Below are positions 7,256 through 15,440 of a DNA stretch of 49,710 nt, piece after piece. Source of the stretch: Actinomycetota bacterium (GTDB lineage Bacteria; Actinomycetota; Acidimicrobiia; IMCC26256; VFJJ01); the NCBI GenBank assembly GCA_009886115.1, contig VFJJ01000130.1, positions 1 to 49,710 of the forward strand. The letters run 5' to 3'. A model generated the notes under the pieces. The model ran no database searches, was not told the origin of the DNA, and was given only the letters and a program-made list of their open reading frames with translations. Position 1 is the stretch's first letter; every line of letters begins with the position of its first letter. The translations under genes and the position numbers were made by a program.

Positions 7256-7789
7256 ATGCCCGAAGTCACGTACCAGCCGATCACGACGGTGCCCCGAGGA
7301 CCCGCCGTCGCTGCGCCCCGACAGGTGGTGGGAGGGAGCTCCATCCTCGGGGGCCTGGGCTCGGACGCCTTCTTGAAGCTGTTCATCGCGCAGCTCAAGT
7401 ACCAGAACCCCATGGAGCCCATGGACGGCACGCAGATGATGGCGCAGACCAGCCAGTTCACCATGGTCGAGACGCTGCAGGCCCTGTCGGAAGCCCAGAA
7501 GACGACCATGGGCTACACCCAGATGTCGACCGCCACCGGCCTCATCGGTCGCAGCGTGACCGCGCTCGACAACGGTGAGACGGTCACCGGGGTGATCGAC
7601 CGGGTCCAGGTCAGCACCGACGGGCCCGTCCTCGTGATGGGCGCCCGCAAGGTGCCGATCACTGCGGTCATCAGCGTCGGCGTCCCGCCGGCCTCGACGG
7701 GTGCCACCCCGGGCCCGGCCACCAGCACCACCCCGACCACGGGTGCCACCCCGGGCCCGGCCACCAGCACCACCCCGACCACCCCCTGA
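7256..7789 (+). CDS. flgD: Flagellar hook-assembly scaffold FlgD
   Basis: FlgD caps the growing hook. The 177-residue protein holds the family core: LGSDAFLKLFIAQLKYQNPMEPMDGTQMMAQTSQFTMVETLQAL (residues 35-79), followed by GLIGRSVTALDNGETVTGVIDRVQVSTDGPVLVMG. It is shorter than proteobacterial FlgD (about 220) and lacks the Ig-like/tudor C-terminal domains, as in many Gram-positive FlgD. It ends instead in a P/T/G-rich tail made of an exact duplication of 14 codons. ATG at 7256 is one base after the fliK stop. Confidence 0.94.
   Translation: MPEVTYQPITTVPRGPAVAAPRQVVGGSSILGGLGSDAFLKLFIAQLKYQNPMEPMDGTQMMAQTSQFTMVETLQALSEAQKTTMGYTQMSTATGLIGRSVTALDNGETVTGVIDRVQVSTDGPVLVMGARKVPITAVISVGVPPASTGATPGPATSTTPTTGATPGPATSTTPTTP
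7699..7782 (+). repeat. Exact 42-bp tandem duplication at the end of flgD
   Basis: Two identical 42-bp units (7699-7740 and 7741-7782) encode GATPGPATSTTPTT twice, in frame, just before the stop codon. No base differs between the copies, which suggests a recent slippage or unequal-crossover duplication. Confidence 0.95.
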
Positions 7790-7851
7790 GCTACCGCTCA
7801 GCCCGCCCGAGCACCACGCGTTCCCCACGGAGCAAGGAGCCCCAACCCACC

Positions 7852-9102
7852 ATGATGCGATCGATGTTCTCCGGTGTTTCCGGTCTGCGAGCCCACCAGA
7901 CGATGATGGACGTCGTCGGCAACAACATCGCCAACGTCAACACCGCCGGATTCAAGGCATCCCAGGTCACCTTTCAAGAGGCGCTGTCCCAGACCGTTCG
8001 TGGAGCCTCCGGCAGCAGCGCGGCGGGGCGAGGTGGCACGAACCCCATCCAGCTCGGCCTCGGTGTGATCGTGGCCTCTGTCGACGGTGTCTTCACCCAG
8101 GGTGCCACCCAGGTGACGGGCCGCTCGACCGACCTCGCCGTGCAGGGTGACGGCTTTTTCATCGTCACGCAGAATCCCGCCGACCAGACCTACACCCGGG
8201 CCGGGGCGTTCAACTTCGACGAGGATGGCTACCTCGTCAACCCCGATGGCCTCAAGGTCCAGGGGTGGGTCCCGAACGCGGTGGGCGTGATCGACACCAA
8301 CACGACCGTCGCCGACATCACCCTGCCGATCGGCCAGGTGATCGACCCCACCCCCACGACGACGGCCTCGATCGGCGGGAACCTCTCGGCCGACGCCCCG
8401 GTCGCCACGCAGTCGGTCACCACCATCGGGGTGTACGACTCCGAAGGGCGAGCCCACCAGCTCCAGGTCACCTTCACCAAGACCGCGACGAACGCGTGGG
8501 ACGCCGCCGGACTCCTCGACGGTGTGACAACGATCGACATGAACGGGGCGGGTGCCGGCACGGTCGCCGCGGTCACGTTCAGCCCGACGGGCCAGCTCAC
8601 GTCGGGCAACATCACGCCTACCGCGATCGCGATCGCCGGCGCGAACACCATGACCGTCGTGCTCGACCTCACCGGCAGCAGCCCGCTGGTGCAGTTCGGT
8701 GGTGCATCGACGGCCGCGGCGTTCACGCAGAACGGCGAGGCCATCGGGTCCCTGCGGAACTTCGCCATCGGAGGCGACGGCTCGGTCACCGGCCAGTTCT
8801 CCAACGGCGCCACCAAGGTGCTGGCTCGCGTCGCCATCGCGACGTTCAACAACCCCACGGGTCTCACCCGGCAGGGGAACTCGAACTTCAGCCAGACGGT
8901 CAACTCCGGTCAGCCGATCATCGGGACGGCCGGCACGGGGAACCGCGGCACGCTCATCGCCGGCGCGGTCGAGATGTCGAACGTCGATCTGGCCCGGGAG
9001 TTCACCTCGATGATCATCGCCCAGCGTGGATTCCAGGCCAACTCCCGCATCATCACGACCTCGGACGAGATGCTGAACGAGCTCGTGAACCTCAAGCGCT
9101 GA
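7852..9102 (+). CDS. flgE: Flagellar hook protein FlgE
   Basis: FlgE forms the hook, the flexible joint between rod and filament. The 416-residue protein starts with the rod/hook motif MMRSMFSGVSGLRAHQTMMDVVGNNIANVNTAGFKAS. It contains VQGDGFFIVT, the FlgE/F/G domain (QTYTRAGAFNFDEDGYLVNPDGLKVQGW), and ends in VEMSNVDLAREFTSMIIAQRGFQANSRIITTSDEMLNELVNLKR, the typical C-terminus. ATG at 7852 (or the adjacent one at 7855) follows AAGGAG. It lies after flgD as in most flagellar clusters. FlgG/FlgF paralogues are less likely because of the flgD-flgE-flbD context and the length. Confidence 0.95.
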   Translation: MMRSMFSGVSGLRAHQTMMDVVGNNIANVNTAGFKASQVTFQEALSQTVRGASGSSAAGRGGTNPIQLGLGVIVASVDGVFTQGATQVTGRSTDLAVQGDGFFIVTQNPADQTYTRAGAFNFDEDGYLVNPDGLKVQGWVPNAVGVIDTNTTVADITLPIGQVIDPTPTTTASIGGNLSADAPVATQSVTTIGVYDSEGRAHQLQVTFTKTATNAWDAAGLLDGVTTIDMNGAGAGTVAAVTFSPTGQLTSGNITPTAIAIAGANTMTVVLDLTGSSPLVQFGGASTAAAFTQNGEAIGSLRNFAIGGDGSVTGQFSNGATKVLARVAIATFNNPTGLTRQGNSNFSQTVNSGQPIIGTAGTGNRGTLIAGAVEMSNVDLAREFTSMIIAQRGFQANSRIITTSDEMLNELVNLKR

Positions 9103-9195
9103 TCCCGGGGCCGCGCCTGTCGCACGCACCGGTCGTTAACTCCTCGGCACTTCGTCCGACGAGTGGGTCACAGGGGAACAACCCGGAGGTACCAC

Positions 9196-9462
9196 GTGAT
9201 CCTCGTTCATCGCCTGAAGGGCGAGCCGCTCTTCCTCAACGCCGACCTCATCGAGTGCATCGAGTCGACCCCCGACACGATGGTCACGCTCGCCGACGGC
9301 CGGAAGTACGCCGTGGCCGAGCGACCCGAGCAGGTCGTCGAGGCAGCGCGGACGTTCCGGGCATCGGTGCTCGTGGCGGCTCAGGACATGCGGTCGGGTC
9401 CTCCTGCTCCTGTGCTCCAACTGGCGCCGGTTCGTCTCACCGGTGAGGACGACGACGACTGA
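9196..9462 (+). CDS. flbD: FlbD-family flagellar protein
   Basis: FlbD is a small protein of unknown biochemical role that sits between hook and motor genes in Gram-positive and spirochaete clusters. The product, from a GTG at 9196 with GGAGG six bases upstream, begins MILVHRLKGEPLFLNADLIECIESTPDTMVTLADGRKYAVAE. This matches the family pattern (mI.lt.lnG..f.lN.dlIe.Ie..PDT.itl.nGkk.vV.E). It is 88 residues, longer than the usual 60-75 by an acidic tail ending DDDD. In many clusters motA and motB follow flbD; here fliL follows directly. Confidence 0.93.
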   Translation: MILVHRLKGEPLFLNADLIECIESTPDTMVTLADGRKYAVAERPEQVVEAARTFRASVLVAAQDMRSGPPAPVLQLAPVRLTGEDDDD

Positions 9463-9509
9463 TTCATCGCTGACCGGAGACGGCCTGCGATGCGACGGAG
9501 GAACCGAAG

Positions 9510-10154
9510 ATGGCCAAGAAGGCCAAGGGCAAGCCCCTCGCTGAAGGCGAGGAGCCCCCGAAGAAGGACAACAAGAAGAAGATCATCATCGTGGTCGCGC
9601 TGGCCGCGGCCTGGAAGATGGGCTTCCTGCCCATCGGGGGGTCGAAGGACGCCTCGGCGGTGACGACCACGACCGCCATGTGGCCGGGCGATGCCGTCGA
9701 CGTCGGCGAGCCCCTGGTCGTGAACCTGGCCGACGAGACCACGACGGCCTATGCCCGTGTAGGGATCGCCCTGGTGCTCCCCGGGCACGGCGTGCAACCG
9801 GGAACCGAGGACGAGGCTCACGCGCTCCCCGGCGCATCGCAGACGGTCCTCGCCGACGGCCTCCCGGTCGTCCCCGGCGGCTTCGGTGGTGGACGCGTCG
9901 GCGCCCCGCAGGTCGTGACCCCGGCTCCAGATCAGGGAGCGGGCGCGGTCGACCCGGTCGTGGCCCTGGAGAAGAAGTTCCCCCGGATGCGAGCTGCCGC
10001 CACCGACATCGTCCGAGCCCACACGTCCGAGGAGCTCGAGTCGGAGGACGGGACCGTGATGCTCGAAGACGAGCTCACCGAAGCGGCGTTCGAGATCTTC
10101 GGTGACCGCGACATCTACGGGGTCATCGTCACCGAGCTCGTCATCCAGAAGTAG
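9510..10154 (+). CDS. fliL: Flagellar basal-body-associated protein FliL
   Basis: FliL is a single-pass membrane protein that surrounds the stator and stabilises torque generation. The 214-residue protein has a lysine-rich cytoplasmic N-terminus (to about residue 24), one membrane segment IIIVVALAAAWKMGFLPIGG (25-44), and a periplasmic/extracellular domain with VVNLADETTTAYARVGIALVL and ending DIYGVIVTELVIQK (family: g.I..Vyft.fv.q). A glycine/proline insert (about 110-150) makes it longer than typical FliL (150-180). The membrane segment carries a lysine, which is a little unusual. Confidence 0.88.
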   Translation: MAKKAKGKPLAEGEEPPKKDNKKKIIIVVALAAAWKMGFLPIGGSKDASAVTTTTAMWPGDAVDVGEPLVVNLADETTTAYARVGIALVLPGHGVQPGTEDEAHALPGASQTVLADGLPVVPGGFGGGRVGAPQVVTPAPDQGAGAVDPVVALEKKFPRMRAAATDIVRAHTSEELESEDGTVMLEDELTEAAFEIFGDRDIYGVIVTELVIQK

Positions 10155-10198
10155 GCCACGGCGGCCCGGCTCGGAGTCGGAGTCGGACGAGGTCTTCC

Positions 10199-10225
10199 TA
10201 CAGACGGCGGATCGGTGGCCGATAG
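10199..10225 (+). promoter_or_regulatory. Sigma-28-type promoter upstream of fliM
   Basis: TACA (10199-10202), 15 bases, then GCCGATAG (10218-10225), which is 7 of 8 to GCCGATAA. It lies in the 107-bp gap between fliL and fliM, one of the few gaps large enough for a promoter. Transcription would start near 10232, about 30 bases before fliM. Confidence 0.55.
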
Positions 10226-10261
10226 ATGACGAACGGTACATAGCGGAACGAGACGGACGAG

Positions 10262-11239
10262 ATGGCGGACGGCAAACTCAGCCAGACGGAGATCGATGCG
10301 CTGCTCGCCGCCATGCGCCCGCAGTCGGTCGCGTCCACGCCGACGAAGAACTACGTCGAATTCGACTTCCGCCGCCCGAGCAAGTTCACCCGTGAGCTCA
10401 TCCGCTCGGTCGAGGCGTCACACGAGCTCTTCTCCCGGCGCTTCGCCGGGCTCGTGACCCAGCAGCTCCGGGCGGTCGTGCACGTCGAACCGCTGGCGAC
10501 CGACCAGATCACCTATCAGGACTACATCCGGTCGATGGCCAACCCGACCGTGCTCACGATTCTGAACCTCGCTCCATGGCCCGGCCAGGCCGTGATCGAG
10601 CTTTCGACCCAGATGGCGTTGACCCTGGTCGACCGCATGCTCGGCGGGCCCGGGCGGCCCATCCCCCTGCGGCGTCCCACCGATCTCGAGATCACCCTCA
10701 TACGCGTCCTGATGGACGCCGCCTGCTCGGCATTGAAGGAGACCTTCGCCGACGTGCTCGAGGTGACGCCCACGGTCAGCTCGGTGGAGCTCAACCCGAA
10801 CTTCGTCCAGGCCGTGGCTCCGTCGGAGATGGCGCTGCTGTTGTCGTATCAAATGTCGGTCACGTCGACCCGCCGCACCGACGGTCTCTTGACGCTCTGC
10901 TATCCGTTCTCGACCCTGCAGCCGGCGATGGAACGGCTCGAGCGTCAGGTGTGGACCGAAGACCGTCCCAGCCTGATGAGCGCCAACTCGAGCGGGATTC
11001 CACCGCTCAACGCACATCTCCGCGAGGTGGACGTCCCGATCACGGTCCGTCTGCGGGTCAGCAAGATCCCGGCGATCGACGTGGCGACGCTGCGACCAGG
11101 CGACGTGCTGCGACTCGATCATCGGGTGGGAGAGCCAGTGATCGGCACGGTCGAGGGCCGCGAGGTCCTCGAAGGCAACGTCGGACGCGTGGGGCGGAGA
11201 TTGGCCCTCCAGCTGACCGACTGGTTGGTCGACCAATGA
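10262..11239 (+). CDS. fliM: Flagellar motor switch protein FliM
   Basis: FliM forms the middle of the C ring, binds phospho-CheY and changes rotation direction. The 325-residue protein starts MADGKLSQTEIDALLAAM, the conserved CheY-binding peptide (SQxEIDALL). The middle CheC-like domain has FDFRRPSKFTRELIRSVEASHELFSRRFA near its start, YIRSMANPTVLTIL and MLGGPGRPIPLRRPTDLE. The C-terminal SpoA domain includes VRLRVSKIPAIDVATLRPGDVLRLDHRVGEPV. Length is normal. A sigma-28-like promoter precedes it and the FliN/FliY gene follows. FliG, the partner linking FliM to the MS ring, is not in the window. Confidence 0.96.
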   Translation: MADGKLSQTEIDALLAAMRPQSVASTPTKNYVEFDFRRPSKFTRELIRSVEASHELFSRRFAGLVTQQLRAVVHVEPLATDQITYQDYIRSMANPTVLTILNLAPWPGQAVIELSTQMALTLVDRMLGGPGRPIPLRRPTDLEITLIRVLMDAACSALKETFADVLEVTPTVSSVELNPNFVQAVAPSEMALLLSYQMSVTSTRRTDGLLTLCYPFSTLQPAMERLERQVWTEDRPSLMSANSSGIPPLNAHLREVDVPITVRLRVSKIPAIDVATLRPGDVLRLDHRVGEPVIGTVEGREVLEGNVGRVGRRLALQLTDWLVDQ

Positions 11240-11306
11240 CACAGGACCACTCGACCCGTCTCCACCGAGACGGCGCGCGCCCGAGCGGACACATCCGGGG
11301 ACGACG

Positions 11307-12368
11307 ATGAGCACCACCTCCACTTCCACCGAGTTCTTCAACGACGCGGTGGGTGAGATCGGCAACATGATGATGGGCGCCGGGGCCACCAACCTGGCCG
11401 GCCTCCTGGGGGTACCCGTCAGCATCACGACGCCACAGGTCGACGAGGGTGTCCCCGACGATGCCTATCCCGAAGGTCGTTCGGTGGTCGTGCGGGTCGA
11501 GCTCACCGGCGCGGTCTCCGGGCACTCGGTCTTCCTCTTGCCGACCGAGCAGACCATCGAGATCGTCAAGCTCATGACCGAGGGCATGGACCTCCCGGAG
11601 GAGGAGATCCTCGGCGAGTTCGGCATGTCTGCCATCGGCGAGGCGATGAACCAGCTCATCGCCGGCGCGGCCCGGGCGCTCGGCGAGATCGTCGGCGGGC
11701 TCGTCGACATCACGCCCCCGTTCATCGAGATCCTCGAGCGCGAAGACATCGACATCGGCTTCGACACCACGCGCACCTGCACGATCAGCTTCAACGTGCA
11801 GATCGGCGCCAACATGACGGGCCGGTTGTCGTGGCTCATGGACCGGGAGCTCGCCGCCGGGCTCATCCAGCGCGTCGAAGCCCACATGGCGGGCGGCTCG
11901 ACCCCGTCGCCGTCCGAACCTGTCGCTGCGTCGCCGCCACCGCCGGTTGCGGCCGCGCCCGCAGCTGCTCCCCCCCCTGTCTACGCCCCGGCGTCCGAGC
12001 CGTCGTATGCGGCCGCGGCCGCGCCCCCGCCTGGATACGCAGCGGCGCCGGCGCCTCAAGTTCAGCCGGCGTCCTTCCCCGAGCTCCGGGCTCCGGTGGG
12101 CCCACCGGCATCACAGGCCGACATCGCCAAGTTGTCGGACGTGACCCTCAACGTGACCGTCGAGCTCGGACGGACCACCTTGAAGGTCAAGGAACTGCTG
12201 GGCCTCGGGCCCGGCAGCGTCGTTGAGCTCGACCGGATCGCGGGTGCTCCCGTCGACATCCTGGTCAACGGAACGCTCGTCGCCCGAGGTGATGTCGTGG
12301 TGGTCGACGACGAGCTCGGCGTCCGAGTCAGTGAAGTCATCGATCCATCGGACAGGAAGGCCAACTGA
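11307..12368 (+). CDS. fliY: Flagellar motor switch protein FliN/FliY type (CheC-like + SpoA)
   Basis: This is the C-ring base component. The 353-residue protein has three parts. Residues 1-190 are a CheC/FliY-like domain (AVGEIGNMMMGAGATNLAGLLGVPV, GEFGMSAIGEAMNQLIAGAARALGEIVG). Residues 195-270 are a P/A-rich linker. Residues 273-345 are a FliN SpoA domain (LNVTVELGRTTLKVKELLGLGPGSVVELDRIAGAPVDILVNGTLVARGDVVVVDDELGVRVSEVI). This architecture is that of Bacillus FliY, in which the CheC domain can act as a CheY-P phosphatase. The N-terminal CheY-binding peptide of FliM/FliY is not seen. cheY starts one base after its stop. Confidence 0.93.
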   Translation: MSTTSTSTEFFNDAVGEIGNMMMGAGATNLAGLLGVPVSITTPQVDEGVPDDAYPEGRSVVVRVELTGAVSGHSVFLLPTEQTIEIVKLMTEGMDLPEEEILGEFGMSAIGEAMNQLIAGAARALGEIVGGLVDITPPFIEILEREDIDIGFDTTRTCTISFNVQIGANMTGRLSWLMDRELAAGLIQRVEAHMAGGSTPSPSEPVAASPPPPVAAAPAAAPPPVYAPASEPSYAAAAAPPPGYAAAPAPQVQPASFPELRAPVGPPASQADIAKLSDVTLNVTVELGRTTLKVKELLGLGPGSVVELDRIAGAPVDILVNGTLVARGDVVVVDDELGVRVSEVIDPSDRKAN

Positions 12369-12369
12369 A

Positions 12370-12729
12370 ATGGCACGAATCATGGTTGTCGACGATGCAG
12401 CGTTCATGCGGACGGTGCTCAAGAAGATCCTCAGCGAGGCGGGACACGAGGTCGTCGGTGAGGCGACCGACGGCGTCGACGCCTGCGCGAAGTACGCCGA
12501 GCTCAAGCCCGATCTCGTGACGATGGACATCACCATGCCCAACATGGATGGGGTCCAGGCGCTCAAGCAGATCCGATCGATCGACGGCAACGCCCGGATC
12601 ATCATGTGCTCGGCCATGGGCCAGGAGTCACTTGTCGTCGAGGCGATCAGCAGTGGCGCCCGCGACTTCGTGGCCAAGCCCTTCGAGGCCGGCCGCGTCG
12701 TCGGTGCCATCGCCAAGGCCCTGCTCTGA
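12370..12729 (+). CDS. cheY: Chemotaxis response regulator CheY (stand-alone receiver)
   Basis: CheY carries the phosphoryl signal from CheA to the switch proteins FliM/FliY. The 119-residue single receiver domain has D8 and D9, the phospho-acceptor D53 in LVTMDITMPNMDG, S81 and K103 in FVAKPF. ATG at 12370 is one base after the fliY stop. It is of the Bacillus-type CheY placed between fliY and fliO. No cheA, cheW or receptor genes are present in the window, so the kinase must be elsewhere. Confidence 0.93.
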   Translation: MARIMVVDDAAFMRTVLKKILSEAGHEVVGEATDGVDACAKYAELKPDLVTMDITMPNMDGVQALKQIRSIDGNARIIMCSAMGQESLVVEAISSGARDFVAKPFEAGRVVGAIAKALL

Positions 12730-12805
12730 CGCTCATCGCACCTGCGATCGCGAATCCGATGCGCTCTCACACCTTCCTTCGTTCGACCAGCCGCGAGGCG
12801 AGTCG

Positions 12806-13303
12806 ATGACGACGGCCGACATCGTTCGGCTCGTGGTCTCGCTCGTCCTCGTGGTGGGCGGGCTCTTCGTGCTGCGCTGGTGGACCCAGCGCGGCCGCGG
12901 CCGCAGCCTCCGTCGGCAGGCGATGGTGGGGCGCGTCCCGATTCGCGTGATCGGCCGAGCCGGTCTGGCGCGAGGCGCGAGCGTCGCCGTCATCGAGGTG
13001 GGAACCCAGCGGTTCCTCGTCGGTGCCAGCGAGCACTCGGTGTCGCTCCTCTCGGAGCTCCCGGTCACCGGGCACGTCGAGAGCCGCTTGGAAGCGAGCG
13101 CCCCCGGATCGCAGGCGACCGGTGGCGCCGATGCTGGCGCGGCACCCGTCGCCGATGAAGTCCCCGAGCAGTTCGACTCCTCGGTCAGCACCCTTGATTC
13201 CTCCACGGATGCACATACTGGGCCACGGATGGGCCTCGTTGCGCGCTTGCAGCTGATGACGCTGCGAGCGCCCGACCGACGGCCATCCCGTGCAGTCTCG
13301 TAA
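12806..13303 (+). CDS. fliO: Flagellar biosynthesis protein FliO
   Basis: FliO is a membrane protein that helps assemble the FliP-FliQ-FliR export gate. The 165-residue protein has one N-terminal membrane segment (IVRLVVSLVLVVGGLFVLRWW, residues 5-25) and a small basic soluble domain with VPIRVIGRAGLARGASVAVIEVGTQRFLVGASEHSVSLLSEL, the typical FliO strand pattern (l....L....sl.lv.vg.r.lLlG.t...i..l). Its end overlaps fliP by 14 bases. Sequence conservation in this family is low; position before fliP is decisive. Confidence 0.87.
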   Translation: MTTADIVRLVVSLVLVVGGLFVLRWWTQRGRGRSLRRQAMVGRVPIRVIGRAGLARGASVAVIEVGTQRFLVGASEHSVSLLSELPVTGHVESRLEASAPGSQATGGADAGAAPVADEVPEQFDSSVSTLDSSTDAHTGPRMGLVARLQLMTLRAPDRRPSRAVS

Positions 13304-14255
13304 CGTCAGCGTCCGTCGCAGTCTCTCCAACCATCGTCAGGCTCTTCCCCCCGAGGTTCTTGCGCGGCGGGCCGCGATCCTGGCCAAGGTGCGCTCGTGG
13401 TCGTGGCTGTGCGCCGGCGCGATGTTCATCGTCTTGTCGTTCGGTGTCGCCAACGCGCCCGACGTGCGCGCCCAGGAAGCTCCCAGCGTGCCGCCCGACC
13501 CCGTGTTGACCGTCGACCCGCCCGTGATCGGTGAGCCCGATCCCCTGGTCGAGGTGCAATCGCCCGACGCCCCCAACGACCCCAACGACATCAACATCAA
13601 GGTCGACTCGGGCGAAGGCACGCTCTCGCGCACGGTGGTCATCATCCTCCTGATGACGGTGGCCTCGATCGCCCCTTCGGTCTTGTTGCTCACGACCTGC
13701 TTCACGCGCTTCATCATCACGTTGTCGTTGACCCGCAACGCCCTCGGCGCCCAGACCCTGCCACCGACGCAGGTCCTGGTCGGGTTGGCTCTGTTCCTCA
13801 CGGTCTTCGTGATGCGCCCGATCTTCGTGCAGATCAACGACGACGCCGTCCAGCCCATGCTGAACAACGAGATCGAGGCGGGCGAGGCGTTCGAGAAGGG
13901 CTTCGACCCGTTGCGCAAGTTCATGCTCCGCCAGGTCGACGACAAGGACCTGGCCCTGTTCGTGAACCTGGCCGATCAGCCCAAGCCCGAGAGCAACGAG
14001 GACATCTCGCCGACGACACTCATCCCGGCCTACGTGATCTCCGAGCTGCGCCACGCCTTCGTGATCGGCTTCGTGATCTTCGTGCCGTTCCTCATCATCG
14101 ACCTGGTGGCGTCGTCGGTGCTGATGTCGATGGGCATGGTCATGCTCCCGCCGGTGTTCATCTCCCTGCCGCTCAAGCTCCTCCTGTTCGTGCTGGTCGA
14201 CGGGTGGAACCTCATCATCGGCTCGGTGGTCCGATCCGTCCAAGGAGTCACGTAG
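13290..14255 (+). CDS. fliP: Flagellar export gate protein FliP
   Basis: FliP forms, with FliQ and FliR, the export pore. The 321-residue protein begins with a basic stretch and a probable signal peptide (WLCAGAMFIVLSFGVANA, about 39-56; FliP is known to have a cleaved signal). An acidic/proline segment follows, then the conserved core TVVIILLMTVASIAPSVLLLTTCFTRFIITLSLTRNALG, QVLVGLALFLTVFVMRPIF and YVISELRHAFVIGFVIFVPFLIIDLVASSVLMSMGMVMLPPVFISLPLKLLLFVLVDGWNLI. The GTG at 13290 overlaps fliO. It is longer than average FliP (about 245) because of the N-terminal part. Confidence 0.96.
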   Translation: MQSRNVSVRRSLSNHRQALPPEVLARRAAILAKVRSWSWLCAGAMFIVLSFGVANAPDVRAQEAPSVPPDPVLTVDPPVIGEPDPLVEVQSPDAPNDPNDINIKVDSGEGTLSRTVVIILLMTVASIAPSVLLLTTCFTRFIITLSLTRNALGAQTLPPTQVLVGLALFLTVFVMRPIFVQINDDAVQPMLNNEIEAGEAFEKGFDPLRKFMLRQVDDKDLALFVNLADQPKPESNEDISPTTLIPAYVISELRHAFVIGFVIFVPFLIIDLVASSVLMSMGMVMLPPVFISLPLKLLLFVLVDGWNLIIGSVVRSVQGVT

Positions 14256-14259
14256 CGCC

Positions 14260-14529
14260 ATGACCGACGCGCAAGTTCTCGATCTCGTTCGCAGCGGCCT
14301 GGTGCTCGGCGCCAAGGTGTCGGCGCCGCTGTTGATCGCCAGCCTCGTCGTGGGCGTGGCGATCTCGCTGCTGCAGACGGTCACGCAGATTCAGGAGATG
14401 ACGCTCACCTTCGTGCCCAAGCTCGTCGTCTCGGCGGTGATCATCCTCCTCGCCGGGAACTGGATGATGCACGAGATGGTCACCTGGGTCACCAACCTCT
14501 GGGGTGGGATCCCCGAGATGGTGAGCTGA
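14260..14529 (+). CDS. fliQ: Flagellar export gate protein FliQ
   Basis: The 89-residue protein with two membrane helices matches FliQ: VLDLVRSGLVLGAKVSAPLLIASLVVGVAISLLQTVTQIQEMTLTFVPKLVVSAVIILLAGNWM. The length is standard. It starts four bases after fliP and its TGA overlaps the fliR ATG (TGATG). Confidence 0.96.
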   Translation: MTDAQVLDLVRSGLVLGAKVSAPLLIASLVVGVAISLLQTVTQIQEMTLTFVPKLVVSAVIILLAGNWMMHEMVTWVTNLWGGIPEMVS

Positions 14530-15293
14530 TGGACATCACGATCAACGCCCACTGGGTTGCGGGCTTCTTGTTCTCGGTCACGAGGATGGGAGCGTTCGTC
14601 GCGGCGTCGCCGGCATTCAACCGATCCCTCCCCCGGCTGGGTCGCCTGGCACTGGTGATGTCGGTGGGGCTGTTCCTCGCCGACCCGGTGTCCACCGAGC
14701 TCACCGTGGTGCGCATCGTGTACGGCGCGGCGATCAACCTCACCGTGGGCCTGATGATCGGGCTCTTGACGGGGTTCTTGTTCCATCTCTTCGCCATCGC
14801 CGGCGATCTCATCGACGTGCAGTCGGGGCTCGCCAACTCGGCCCTGTTCGATCCGGTCTCGGGCCACAACTCGGCGCTGTTCACCCGCATGTTCTCGATG
14901 ACCTCGCTCACCGTGTTCTTCCTGATCGGGGGCGATCGCCTGATGATCGCCGGGATGGCAACCAGCGTCGACGCCATCCCGCTCGACGGCACGATCTCCG
15001 TGAGCGACGGACTGGGCAACCTGATCCTGCCCCTGATCTCGCGCATCTTCGTCGCCGGCATCGAGTTGGCTGCGCCGGTGATGGCGGCGCTGTTCGTCAC
15101 CGATGCCGTCCTCGGCATCGCCAACCGGTTCGCGCCGCAGATGAACGTGTTCATGCTGGGCATGCCGATCAAGCTGCTGCTGACGCTCTCGACCGTGGGG
15201 ATCGTGCTGATGCTGTTCTCCCCCTTCGAGCAGGGGCTCCTCAACGACATCCCCCGCATCACCACCGACGTGCTCCGCGGCCTGCGGCCATAA
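14529..15293 (+). CDS. fliR: Flagellar export gate protein FliR
   Basis: FliR completes the FliPQR pore. The 254-residue protein has about six hydrophobic segments and family motifs near the N-terminus (VTRMGAFVAASPAF), in the middle (GLMIGLLTGFLFHLFAIAGDLIDVQSGLANSALFDPVSGHNSALF) and near the C-terminus (GIANRFAPQMNVFMLGMPIKLLLTL). Length is normal. It is translationally coupled to fliQ. A 147-bp gap with a sigma-28-like box follows before flhB. Confidence 0.95.
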   Translation: MDITINAHWVAGFLFSVTRMGAFVAASPAFNRSLPRLGRLALVMSVGLFLADPVSTELTVVRIVYGAAINLTVGLMIGLLTGFLFHLFAIAGDLIDVQSGLANSALFDPVSGHNSALFTRMFSMTSLTVFFLIGGDRLMIAGMATSVDAIPLDGTISVSDGLGNLILPLISRIFVAGIELAAPVMAALFVTDAVLGIANRFAPQMNVFMLGMPIKLLLTLSTVGIVLMLFSPFEQGLLNDIPRITTDVLRGLRP

Positions 15294-15325
15294 GGGCATT
15301 CGTCCGCTTCGCCCCGATCCGTCGT

Positions 15326-15353
15326 TCAAGGGGCGCCACCGACGTGCCGATAG
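15326..15353 (+). promoter_or_regulatory. Sigma-28-type promoter upstream of flhB
   Basis: TCAA (15326-15329), 16 bases, then GCCGATAG (15346-15353), 7 of 8 to the -10 consensus. The same octamer occurs before fliM. It would give a leader of about 80 bases for flhB-flhA. Confidence 0.5.
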
Positions 15354-15440
15354 CTGCTCCTGACCCAGGATGGGTCGCGACCCGTCGGGTCGGCATCACC
15401 CGGAGCCACGGATCGGCGCTCCCCGCGAAAGCGCGAGGCT

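Noticed and set aside
13185-14384. Minus-strand open frame opposite fliP
   Set aside because: H/E/D/R-rich antisense product; fliP on the plus strand matches its family from end to end.
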